This document shows, in pieces, positions 9,099-19,306 of a DNA stretch of 24,725 nucleotides. The stretch's first letter is position 1. Each line of letters starts with the position of its first letter. The notes beneath the pieces were generated by a model. The model saw only the letters and a list, made by a program, of their open reading frames with translations. It was not told the DNA's origin and did no database searches. The stretch is from Ophiothrix spiculata (lineage: Eukaryota > Echinodermata > Ophiuroidea > Amphilepidida > Ophiotrichidae), in assembly GCA_000969725.1 (NCBI GenBank), contig JXSR01S011361.1; one strand, written 5' to 3'. A program made the position numbers and the translations under genes.

Positions 9099-9824
9099 AG
9101 GGCCCTGTCAACCCTCCATTTTCAGAAAGTGGTTTTGCTCTGTAACTCAGCAACGAATAATTACATCCATATAAAAGTAGACATTTCTAGATGTGAATTT
9201 GCATACTAAAGACACAGGTCAAGTCATTTTTGGACAAAAATGTGAAATTTTGGCCCTTAGGTCCAAAAATCATGTTTTTGGCCCCAAAATTTACGGGAAA
9301 GCTAACTATACTTTGCTTTGGTAAAATTTTGAACTGCTTTACTTTTTATAATCTAGAAAGCAATATCTAGGAACGCTTTTTTCAAATTTTTGATTTTTTT
9401 CTTAATTTTTGAAATATTGCCAAAAATAGGTCAAAATCCCACTGCTGACACCAAAATTTGTGTCAGAAGTGGGATTTTTGAGATGTTTTGGACCAATTTT
9501 TGACAATATCTCAAAAACTAAGAAAAAAATCAAAAATTTGAAAAAAGCGTTCCTAGATTTTGCTTTCTAGATTCTAAAAAGTAAAATGGTTCGAAATTTC
9601 ACCATAGCAAAATTTAGTTAGCTTTCCCGTAAAATTTTGGGCCAAAAAACTTGATTTTGGGACCTAGGTCCAAAATAACACATTTTGGTCCAAAAATGAC
9701 CTCACCATCATGTTCAGGATGCAAATTCGCTTCTAGAAACATATACTTTTATTTGGATTTAATTATCCGTTGCTGAGTTACAGAGCATAAAATATTTCAG
9801 AAAACGAAGGGTTGACAGGGCCCT
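9099..9824. mobile_element. 726-bp fold-back (near-palindromic) transposable element
   Basis: The two halves are inverted copies of each other along the full length. The ends AGGGCCCTGTCAACCCT match exactly, and arms of about 355 bases meet near 9462 in AAAATCCCAC...GTGGGATTTT. By eye the arms agree at about four of five positions. TA (or TTA) flanks both ends: the left flank reads TTTAAGGGCC and the right GGGCCCTTAG, so the target duplication is TA, or TTAA with one change at the right. There is no coding frame. As RNA it would form a long imperfect double-stranded hairpin. Superfamily is uncertain; the ends do not match a classical mariner (CAGT) or hAT start. Confidence 0.85.
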
Positions 9825-9826
9825 TA

Positions 9827-12341
9827 GCCTATCTATTATCTTGGTCCATTCAGTTTACAGATTTTAGCCTATTTGATGCATTGCAAAATTTTCAGTCGTT
9901 TTTGCACCTTTTTTTTACATTTATCTATAAAAAGCAGGTTTACTAATCACATCAGGTCATGACAAATTACCACTAAATCCTCTGAAGTGCGTAATCATGA
10001 AGATTAAGATGTTTGTCAAAGCGGCCATTACTTTCACTACCAAAACCAATTATGGACTTGAAATGATTTCATTTATTATAGATAGCGAATTTTCCACCCA
10101 TCCCCTTCTCATTTATGAAATAACAAGCTTTTTCTGCCAGTTCGCTGATGGAGGTGCAATGCAAGATCAAGACCTGTCATCATGGTGAAGCATCAATTTA
10201 CTTATGATTCAATTAATCTGAGAGTGCGGTTTGTTAATGGAGTGCAGTCTACTTGAAATTCATGGGTTGGTATCAACAGAACCATCTTGATTGGTATTTA
10301 AACAGCAATTTGCACTTGAGCTATCTATGACTTGGAAAGACTTATTTGCATGTGTGAGTGTGATTTTGTGGGTGAGAATGGTTTAAAATTATCATAATTA
10401 TTACCAAGTAATGGCAAGCTGACAAGGAAAACATTTTATCTCCTCGCAACATGCATTTATTTAAGATTTAAATGCTTATTTTAATTGGAATATATTGGTA
10501 CTAAAGATAGTTGAAAATCAACTTAAAAGCCCTTGTAAATTTAAAGACCTGAAACTTTTGAAATTTGCAAAAATTAAGAGTGTTTGATGTTCATCAACAA
10601 GAGTAGTCCTCACATTGATGTGGAATATGTATATGTGCTTACCATGTGGAATACCTTTTCAGAGATAGTGATTAGTAAATTTTCATCACCAATGAAAGCG
10701 CCCATTCGCTCAGAATGGTGTTTTTGAGGAAGAGTTGTAAAAAGCAACCAGTTTGATTAATATTTTCTATTAAAATTTGTAAATTGGTGGATGGGTATAG
10801 AGCCAAAAATAGATATAGCGACATTAGAGAGCGACAAAATTTTAAATCTGGGAGGCACATGCCCATTCATTTTGAACACCCCCTCCCCTGGAAGTGAATT
10901 ACATGAATGTCCTTTAGTGTGGAGACAGAAAGACAAGATGTTTAACATCATATCAGCATTATTTTACTCAACAACAATACGAACACCAAGGAAGAAAAAA
11001 ATTAATTTTGCCCAGTATGCTGACATTTTACATTCACTTAATGTTCATGATTGAAATATAGAATGTATGTTAGCGAACATTGACATTGTACATGATTCAT
11101 GATAAGTTATCACTCATGTTGCGCATGCAGCACCATGAAATTAATGTGATAAAAATGTTTCCTAGGATCATAGCAAGCTCCAGCTAGCTGCTATGTAGGG
11201 ACATGTTATCATATGTAGGTGAATTTGCCGGCACCTACAATAGCTAATGGCCTACTGGGTAACTCTACATGTTATTTCTGTATGTTGATGTATGGTTGAC
11301 ATTCAAGTCGTGATCTTGAGAATTAAAGTGATGGGAAGCTTGCTTGTTGTCGAAATGGAAAATGAAAAATTCTGTTATTAAATTATTTTGGTATATTAAA
11401 AGTGGAGGTGAAATATTTTGGGTTCCCTGTTCCATCATTTCCAGACTGTATTTTTAGTTTTATTGATTCGGTCTGTTTATCAAAGGTCATTTGTGCATAT
11501 TTGCAATTAACTTGCATATATTTGACTATGTGACGTCTAATAAAGATCTGATTGATTTTCTAAAGACCATAGAATTAATTATTTGATTTTGTAACTAAGG
11601 GTAAAATTTTAAATTAATATGGTACAATATAGTTACAATTAATTATAATGGAAATATGGATAATGGTCGATATTGTAGGCATTAAGGTTAATTTGACAGG
11701 AAATCTGCAGTGGGATGAGAGAGGAAGAAATATTGCTTTTTTGTTCAGGTTATTTCAAGGGAATCGTTATTGCTTTAAAATAATATGACTTTATTTAAGA
11801 TGTCAAATGATAAACATGTAGTTTGGGTTGTTAGAAATTGGTAGGAACATGCTCATTTCATTTCACTTTCATACTTAAAAATAACTACCAGCCAGTATGC
11901 AGCATCTAGTGTACAAATCTCTATGAGACAAACATTTGCCCTAACAAAATGGGTTTTACATGAAAGAAGCCGGTACTTGCCATCGGGCCATCGCTGCTGA
12001 TATCAACGAAGACTTACTTCATGATTCCTTTAGTTCTAGGGTATCTGTTCCAAATTATATAATGGATTGAGTACATTAACATATTACGAGTAATTCCTAG
12101 GCATTTGTATTGTCACAACTGATGCCGTAATCAGAATATGAATACAGTATATTTTTTAAAGTACATTATGATCAAGTGATATTATTAGATATGTAACAAT
12201 TTTATATTTTTGACTCATGAAATGGGTCAACTTTGCAGCGGTGCTGATGAAATGAATTGAAGACAAATGAAATAAAAATGAATGATATTGAGCAAAGGAG
12301 GAGAGCTGTAAAAGGCAATGCTAGTGATAAGGATTAGGAGA
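9827..12341. other. Intronic stretch with no recognisable gene
   Basis: The longest frame, 10791-11054 (+, 87 codons), is opposed by two overlapping minus-strand frames and matches nothing I know; I treat it as chance. Two neighbouring inverted repeats are present: CATAGCA...TGCTATG (11169-11195) and GTAGGTG...CACCTAC (about 11215-11238). Their stems are too short for a typical animal pre-miRNA. Otherwise I see nothing. Confidence 0.45.
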
Positions 12342-12344
12342 TAA

Positions 12345-12557
12345 GGGACGCACCATTAGATTTCCAGGGGGGAGCAAGAAGTTTTTCGAAAAAATTCCCC
12401 CTCCATGGGCAGAAAAAAAAATTCACCCCTGAACATGGAATAGGAGGAAAAACAGTATTTTCGAAGAAAGAAAATTGCCCCCGAACGGGACGCAAAAAAA
12501 AAATGCAACCCAGAACCCAACTTCCTGCTCCCCCCTGGAAATCTAATGTTGCGCCCC
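12345..12557. mobile_element. 213-bp Harbinger-like MITE
   Basis: Left end GGGACGCACCATTAGATTTC and right end (minus strand) GGGGCGCAACATTAGATTTC continue into CAGGGGGGAGCARGAAGTT, giving inverted repeats of about 39 bases with three mismatches. Both ends are flanked by TAA (12342-12344 and 12558-12560). A 3-bp TWA target duplication and GG-starting ends are typical of PIF/Harbinger MITEs. The interior is purine- and A-rich (runs of A at 12412 and 12488) with no frame. The good match between the ends suggests a fairly young insertion. Confidence 0.8.
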
Positions 12558-12560
12558 TAA

Positions 12561-13179
12561 AGATGCGGCAAGCCTAGTAGTAAAGATGGTATCAGGCTCT
12601 TTTACTTAAAGCTGATTACTTACTATCGTGGCAAAGGAATTACTGCTAAAATATACACCCATACCCAGAAGCAAAGTTCATAAAACCTGCATTTAAAAGC
12701 TTTGCTGAAAAGTAGTCTGTTGCTTCCAGGAATGAGCATGATGCATGTACATGTTATTAAAGCTAACCCGACCCCGTACACAAGGAGCTTGTACATTTTA
12801 ATATCCCGCATACTCACAACTGGGGGCATTAGCCTATTCTACTCCGTTCAATATTATCGTAGAAAGCAGAATATTTTCATAAGAGTGTGATGGGATTTTG
12901 ATTCCATAGGTAGCTTAAAGGGCAAATATATAGGAAGTCGGGATTGGAAGTGCTTATCAGTTATAAAAGCATTTTGGGTTTGAAAATTGCCACTTGGGAA
13001 TCAATTCCGCAATGTTAGGTGGTATTAGAAGATGAACTCTAGGCCAATGCCAGCCATCTTGAGATCACAAAGTACAAGGAAGGGAAGTAATGATGCCATG
13101 ATCAATTAGTTAATATTCTTTTGGGGAACTATGAATTTGCTGATGTATGGGTCAACTGCGAAACACTTTTGGTCATATT
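12561..13179. other. Spacer between two MITEs, nothing recognised
   Basis: Two overlapping opposite-strand frames at 12623-12829 and 12702-12890 have no family resemblance and are probably chance. No repeats shared with other parts of the window are seen. Confidence 0.45.
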
Positions 13180-13183
13180 TTAA

Positions 13184-13690
13184 GGGGGATTGGACTAAAT
13201 TTCAAAATTTTGTGGCTGATTTACACTTCATACGCTAGAAAATAACAGTCAATTACTAAATATCAGGAAAATTTTGATAAAAACCTACAGAAAAGTCTAA
13301 AATTTGATTTTTATTTTGTATGTTGATCTTGGGTATGAGGCTATTCTCTAAATGTATTTATTGATGCTGTATATCATGAAAGAGCCAAATGTTTGTATGT
13401 AAAAGATTCCTTTTACATCATAGATTGCAGATAAATCAAAATAAGTTTGAAGTTTGCATTAGATCTCCTGAAAAGGCCAATTTTAAAAAATCAACTGTAC
13501 AGTATTTATCGTTGTCCACAACGATAATTTGAAATAAAAGAATATCTAAATATTTTGAAATAGAGGGTTTGAATTTGACTATGAAACTTTGCATACTGTC
13601 ATTATTACCGCTAACACTTTAAACGTTGCAAAAATCTCAAAATGAATGGGGAAAAGTTTGGGGATGATGCTGAACTTGTCCGATGCCTCT
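13184..13690. mobile_element. 507-bp TTAA-targeted MITE
   Basis: TTAA (13180-13183) followed by GGGGGATTGGACTAAATTTC opens the element; on the minus strand the right end is TTAA (13691-13694) followed by AGAGGCATCGGACAAGTTCA. Core GGSATYGGAC is shared by both ends and by a third end at 24480 (TTAA|AGGGGCATTGGACGAAATTTC), so this is a family. TTAA targets are used by piggyBac and some other cut-and-paste elements. No coding frame. Inside lies a perfect 22-base palindrome, TTATCGTTGT-CC-ACAACGATAA, at 13506-13527. The ends are more diverged than at 24480, so this copy looks older. Confidence 0.65.
13506..13527. repeat. Perfect palindrome with 10-bp arms inside the TTAA MITE
   Basis: TTATCGTTGT and ACAACGATAA are exact inverted copies around CC. 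It is not at the centre of the element (about 13437), so it is not explained by the terminal inverted repeats. Confidence 0.5.
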
Positions 13691-13694
13691 TTAA

Positions 13695-14465
13695 TAGACA
13701 GAACAAATATTTTGTGTTCCACAAAAGTAGACATGTTTTGAAACTTGCAGTCCTATAAATAGGGCATTTTTCTACATAACAGACAAATTTCTTTCAACTT
13801 TGCAAGCATGACTTTGTTGACCATACAGTAACTTTTGTTTTGTTTCACTTTAAGTACTTTGACCCATAGAAACAAATAAGAATGACAGGATGTTACATCA
13901 GACTATAGACAGACCAAGTCAAGGGTAGAGGATGGTCCTATGTTTGCATTTTGGTTATTGATGTCATCTATTTATGATATCTATCTAGAAATTATGTTGC
14001 TATGCTTAATACCAGGCTATCAAGTTTTCTGCATTCTATAAATTCAAATTCTGTGTTTTTTCCTGTGTTACAGTTTGACATCAACATATCAACAAAAATT
14101 CACAAATGTTGGGAGAAAAATGTAGTGTATTTCCCACAATTTCATTGCGGGGAGTTCGCAAAGATTCATTATGGGTGTTTATCTTTCAGTAAATGCTACA
14201 TTGATACATTTCATCAAACTTGCCAGTAAATGGTAAAACAGGCCAAATAGTGCAGATATGGTGCTGTTTTTGCTTGATTTTGTCATTTCCCCCAATGATT
14301 TTCAGTATTTCCTTCGTTTCCCATTTTTAAGTATTTTCTGTTTTTTGCTACATAGCGCAGAAAATTTGCCAGTTAATACTTATGATATTTTCAAAGCTTG
14401 TGTTAATTTTCTTGAGTATCATGTTCAGCCAGTAATAAGGATATTAAAATGATTTCCAAGTTGTC
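13695..14465. other. Intronic stretch with no recognisable gene
   Basis: Frames at 14002-14229 and 14258-14452 (+) are AT-rich and phenylalanine-rich with no domain; I regard them as chance. No repeat shared with elsewhere is seen. Confidence 0.45.
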
Positions 14466-14483
14466 AGGCGGTATAGGACACGA
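14466..14483 (+). repeat. Direct repeat AGGCGGTATAGGACAYGA, copy 1
   Basis: Seventeen of 18 bases match 14796-14813, 330 bases downstream. It may be a long target-site duplication around an insert or a shared motif; the first copy lacks the inverted-repeat cluster that follows the second. Confidence 0.5.
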
Positions 14484-14670
14484 TTAATAGAAGCCACTAA
14501 ATTTAGGGACGAGGGATTTCTAAAACGCAAATTTAAGATACAATTTACGTGTATTTCTATTGGGTCACGTATTGAAGAAAATATTACAAAAATTGTATTT
14601 TTACCTTTCCTCAAAATATTACAAAAGTGTTCTTATAGTAATAAACATAATTATGTTATTCCAAATCCGC

Positions 14671-14692
14671 TGGGGTTCATGCGTGAACCCCA
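14671..14692. repeat. Perfect hairpin TGGGGTTCA-TGCG-TGAACCCCA
   Basis: A 9-bp perfect stem with a 4-base loop, followed by CTTTTTAT. It lies between the two direct repeats at 14466 and 14796. The stem plus T run resembles a factor-independent terminator or a pol III end, but in this context a role is only a guess. Confidence 0.4.
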
Positions 14693-14795
14693 CTTTTTAT
14701 AGATTTTATCATATTTTTTAATCGATTAGGAATATAATTTTAGTGACCAACCCGGAAGTTGAATTTTTCCACGAATTAGCCAACGGTTATGCCAG

Positions 14796-14879
14796 AGGCG
14801 GTATAGGACATGACACAGCCGGGGATCGGCTACGATATCGTACGGCAACCAGTAAGAGTTGCCACGGCCTGCACCGCCT
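14796..14879. other. CpG-rich cluster of nested inverted repeats (possible branched RNA fold)
   Basis: AGGCGGT (14796-14802) is an exact inverted copy of ACCGCCT (14873-14879), a 7-bp closing stem. Inside it, in order, are AGCCG-GGGAT-CGGCT (14817-14831), TACGATATCGTA (14831-14842), and GGCAAC...GTTGCC (14844-14863). Two or three hairpins within a 7-bp outer stem over 84 bases give a cloverleaf-like layout, but there is no GGTTCRANNCC B box on either strand, so it is not an ordinary tRNA. The block is GC- and CpG-rich in an AT-rich region and begins with the direct repeat also found at 14466. Frames at 14743-14973 and 14810-15004 cross it and resemble no family I know. It could be a piece of a mobile element, a structured RNA, or chance. 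Confidence 0.4.
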
Positions 14880-15227
14880 GCAAGTTATACTGGCAAACTT
14901 TGTGCAAATTCAGCATTTTTACTTTGTACAACTATTGCTCAGTTTTACTTTTTACAATTTCCCAAAAGCATAGAACAGATAAGCATAAACATAAACAAGA
15001 ATAAATAGAAGTACTATTTGTTGAACCAAATTTAATTTTGACCTGGCAGGTTAGATTTCATATGAATCATATATTTAATCCAGCTTATAGTTTAAGGTCT
15101 GTTGGGTTAATACACTTGAAAAATGGGACAAAATGGCAAGGATAAATGCTGACATTGGGTTCACTTTGCCTGTAAGCAAGCCCTACAAGTGTGTAGTATT
15201 TTCAAATTTATACTTTTAAAATTTTTT

Positions 15228-15383
15228 ATCAATCAATCAATCAATGATACACAGTACTTGCATGAAATGCATACCCCATGAAGGAGTCTATTCGTACAGT
15301 GGACCAACAGCTTTATGTGACTTCCGAACCACGGAGCAAGTAGAGTAATGTTTCTTGCCCAAGGAAACAAGAAGACGAAAACC
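15228..15383 (-). mobile_element. 3' end of a LINE/SINE-type retroposon with (ATTG)n tail
   Basis: Read on the minus strand the block runs from about 15383: CCTTGGGCAAGAAACATTAC, then TCTACTTGCTCCGTGG, GAATAGACTCCTTCATGGGG, TGCATTTCATGCAAGTACTG, and ends in a (TGAT/ATTG)n tail at 15228-15246. A short tandem-repeat tail is typical of CR1/L2-clade LINEs and the SINEs that use them, and TTGGGCAAG-type text is common in such invertebrate 3' ends. The same 3' end plus tail occurs at 18282-18366, proving a dispersed family. No reverse transcriptase is present; the copy is 5'-truncated or a SINE. Confidence 0.65.
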
Positions 15384-17015
15384 GCCAAAATAATCTCAAA
15401 AATGATCATATTTGGAAAAAATAGATGACTTCTAAACTACTATTGTTTTGCATACAGGGTGTGGCAGTGTGTGCATTTAAAATTTGTTTTTAGTTACAAG
15501 CAGTTGATATTCCAGTATCGGCTATTTTGTAATTGCATTTATTAAAAAAATGTATGACACATGATTTAGTACAAAATATTTCTTTGTTTTTAAACAATGG
15601 ACTGGAATTTGCACCTGTTTTAAATGATTTATCCTTCGACATTGATATATGGATTTAGTTTCATTATAAATGTTTGTTTAATGGGAAATCATCATAATTT
15701 GTAATAAGTCAGTTTGGATAATTAGATCATTAATCAGAAATCATTTCATTACTGTAAGCATAAATGTAATGGATCAAATCAATTTAATTCTAGAACAAAA
15801 TTGCTAGTATTGGAAAAAACAATATTTATAATATAAAAAACTTTTCATTTTCACTAAAAAGTTAACACAAAGCAGGCCTCTTGCCATTAAAGTATAGAAC
15901 GTGATGTTTGCCAATACAGGTGGATACATGTGTATAATTTGTTATTGTTTATCAACAATTTGACCAAACCTATGTTTGTTTTGTCAATATCGCAGGTGGT
16001 AATATTGGGGATTCAAAATCTTTTGTCTGATTTCATTATGGTTGGCAATAACCTTGAACAAGATTTTTGTGTACTTACACTAAGAATAGAATACTTTTCA
16101 GTGAACCTTATTGAAAACCTTTAGTATTTAAAATAAATAAATCATTTAATGAAAGTTAGACATTGTATTATATTGAACAAAGTTGAGCATTATACAGCTT
16201 TATAGTTTTGTTCTGAACACATCCCCTCCAAATGTAATCTTACCATCAACAATATGCGCTTGGTGTCACAAATAAAAAAATGGAATAACTAGTTTAAATT
16301 ATGATGTTCAAAATATATATCCTCTCTAGTCCGATTCAACTATTGACTATTGTTGCCTCTACCGTTGAGTTATTTCATATCGGTACATGGAAACAGTTTT
16401 CATACATGGAAACGGTATGTTTGTAGTTTCATTTCAGAAAAGAAATGCACTCATATATAGCTCTTAAAAAGAAGTCATTTACTTATTGCCAATTTCAAAT
16501 GTGGAAACACCATGGCCTGATGGTTAAATAGTTTGTCGCTGATCTGTGTGATTATGCATACTCCTCAACTGAGTTCCTGATCAAGACTAGTATCTGATGA
16601 ACAAGGCATTGACCCTTTGGAAATCCCTACAAATATTTCTACTTCACAATGATATTGTGTGAGTTTGTACTGATTGATGAAATTGAGTTCAAATTGATAC
16701 AAGGTTGAACACTTTATCTCAATGATTGACTATATCTGTTAGTTATGCTTTCCATTTTATTTAGAAAGATACAAAATTGAAAAATTTTAAACAGGTTCTT
16801 TTGATATATATGATAGCGTATGGTTCAATATCCTGTCACATTATAGGTCTGTATAAATCTGTTTTAAGATTTCTAAATTTAACTTTTGACAAACTATTCA
16901 GTAATACTTCTATTCAAAACATCATTACTCTGTGTGTAAAGATGATTTTAGAAATACTTTTTTCAAGAATTTAGTATTAAACATTTGAAGAAATATGCAT
17001 TAAAATATTTTCAAT
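15384..17015. other. Intronic stretch with no recognisable gene
   Basis: AT-rich throughout. A small tandem motif TACATGGAAAC repeats at about 16383 and 16404. The frame at 16777-16974 is AT-driven, hydrophobic and of no known family. I see nothing else. Confidence 0.45.
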
Positions 17016-18280
17016 TTACATCCAAATCAGAGGTTTTTACATAACTAAAGAAGACAGAAAGTCTGCAAGTAACCCTCAACCATAGAGGTGTAGAATGAAT
17101 AATTCAAACCGCCTCTTGTTGTTTATCCGTTATTCTTGTCACGCTTACATGGGTGTTGTAAGCTATGGTACCTCTTCTCACTAGACCGATAAATCTATAC
17201 TGTGGCAATATATCTTGGCTATTTCATTACCTTTGTAATTCTTTTTAGAGTACTCTATCATACTTGGCCTCACTTTCCTGTTTCCATTAAGTGTTAAGCT
17301 TTTAAAACATTTCCCTTGTATGAGATGTGCTATTTACAGGAATTTGAAACTCAAGTTTGGCAGAAGCTTCTCAAGGTGAAGTCGTCACTCAGATGACATG
17401 ATGCAAATTTAACAACGTCATAGAATCTGTGGAGTATTGATCATATTCATGTGCACATACATGTAATTGCACACTAAGGCATAAATAATAGTTGGGTTGT
17501 TATGGGCATGCCCATGCATCATAAATTCCATAGTCAGTACTTTCTTCTAATATAAAATTTAGTCTATAGTGCCCCACTAAGTATATAATCAATCAAAACT
17601 ATGAAAATAATCAAACCAACTGCTTCACAATCAGTGCCTGGATTTCTTTTAATCTGAGCAACATTTCTCAATAATAACTGGGTAATGCTGAGTGATATGT
17701 TGTCATTGCACATATATTCGTGGACCTCAGATGCACTAGTCCTTTAACTCATCATGAGGCCTTCAAGTAAAATCTGAAAAATGTCAAGGCATCATCGTTT
17801 ACATTTAATCTGAACACTAAAAAAATTGTTCTCATGTCAATGTTTTCGCCGAGAGAGAAACGTTTACCAATTGAGAAGCATAATAACTAAATATGAAAGT
17901 GTATGCAAAATGTAAAATGTAAGAGCTAAATTTAATATTTTAGTATTGATTTATTCATGTGTCTTCTGAGTTCTCAATTCTTAGTGTAATGTAGTACCTC
18001 ATCATATTTTGTGTACATCTGTCATCTGAAATCAATTTCGCTAAAACTGGGTCATCATGAATTAAGACCATGAGCATGTTAATATCAATGATCTTGGGGA
18101 ATCCAGCCATGTCCTGAGGCTCTCATGTCAGGCTCAAGTGTGGATTATTCTTTCCCTATTTTGTAAAACAAAACTCAAGCAATTGCATTTAAACCAGATT
18201 TACTAATAGGGCTGTGTGATTTGTCAAGAAAAACATCTCCCAGGTATTTGTTTTGATAAGAATTAACACATTTGAATTTT

Positions 18281-18314
<34 letters not shown>

Positions 18315-19161
18315 GATACAAGTACTTGCATAACATGCATACCCTATGAAGGAGTCTATTCGTACAATATAAACATAGAACATCTATTTTTGAGTGCAAT
18401 TACCCTCCGTGTAATAAAATATGCGATGTATGGATATATGATGAAGGAGACTCCATATGCCAGGCTGTGCTGGCTATGTTTTAATGATTCATAGAATTTT
18501 TATGAAATAAAGGGTGCTCATCTGAGCTTCACAAATGCAGTTTCTATTTAAGTATTTGAATCATATTAGCCTACTGATGCACAAACAATTTAAGTGAAAT
18601 AATAAAACAAATAATCCGTAGGGAGCACCGTTTCACCTCATCACCAATAACATCATCACGGTAATCATTATTTTACATCTATCTTGACAAAATATGTATG
18701 CTTCATGAACTCATTTTAACTTCAAATTTCAATGAGAACGAAACATTGTACCTGTTTGCATGTATGTTTCTCTACTATCATACTGTTTTGTCGCTGGCTT
18801 TTATGAAATGGAAATTATTATGTTTGCCAAAGTAGAAACCCATTTGTCACTTGAACCGTGATAAAAATATTTAATAGGTGGAAATGATGGTGTATAGAAT
18901 AAGTAGACCTATGTTAGCATGTGTGCAATATTATAGAAAAAGCTACCTGGGTAGAATTTCTGTGCGTCTAGAAATGTGTGATAGCATCTACTTGACTATA
19001 TATCAAAGATCATTGAAATTGCAATTTTATATGATTTTGATATATAAACTGAACACTTTACTGATCTTAAGGATTTGACACACTTAATTTGAGACGATAT
19101 GAGAAGGAACAATTGTGACCTGATTTTGAAACTGGTTTTGGATCTCTTTTCACTTGATGGT
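17016..19161 (+). repeat. 2.1-kb tandem duplication, copy 1
   Basis: From TTACATC at 17016 through GACCTGATTTTGAAACTGG near 19120, the sequence aligns in order and orientation with 19307-21361, with roughly nine of ten bases matching by eye and many small indels. The offset is 2,291 bases at the start and 2,200 at the end; the difference is mainly an 85-bp retroposon insert at 18282-18366 present only here. No coding frame is kept between the two copies: the frame at 18878-19078 and that at 19495-19680 do not stay open in their partners, so the unit appears non-coding. The duplication is clearly older than the pair at 22881. Confidence 0.85.
18282..18366 (-). mobile_element. Short retroposon insert inside duplication copy 1
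   Basis: A (TCAA)n run followed by TGATACAAGTACTTGCAT and GAAGGAGTCTATTCGTACA matches the 3' end of the retroposon at 15228-15305 in the same orientation. The partner copy reads GAATTTTGTAAATAAACATAG at the corresponding place, an empty site. The copy is strongly 5'-truncated (about 85 bp including the tail). A clean target duplication cannot be called by eye. Confidence 0.7.
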
Positions 19162-19306
19162 AGCTGTAGAAGCAGCAATAAGAAGTGCAAACTTTGTGAC
19201 TTAAAGTTGCAGTGCTGTAGAAGAATTGCTGATGTACTTAGAATTTGATTAATTTTCATTTCTAAAATTGTGTCACTTTTGATTGAATGTATTGAACATC
19301 ATTGCA
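19162..19306. other. 145-bp spacer between duplication copies
   Basis: Single-copy-looking sequence separating the two 2.1-kb units. It shows only faint resemblance to the sequence after copy 2 (21362 onward), so the true unit may be slightly longer than annotated. Confidence 0.5.

Noticed and set aside
10791-11054. 87-codon frame beginning MGIEPKIDIATLESDK
   Set aside because: Composition is more protein-like than most, but two minus-strand frames overlap it, no family is recognised, and it has no splice or promoter context.
11169-11238. Neighbouring hairpins as a pre-miRNA
   Set aside because: Stems are only 7 bp with loops of 10-13 bases; an animal pre-miRNA needs a stem of about 22 bp or more.
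14743-15004. Two overlapping + frames (MTNPEVEFF... and MTQPGIGYD...)
   Set aside because: They arise because the CpG-rich inverted-repeat cluster has few stops; neither resembles a known protein and both decay into AT-rich sequence.
15228-18366. (AATC)n runs as a CRISPR-like or simple satellite array
   Set aside because: They are short microsatellite tails attached to the same retroposon 3' end at both places.
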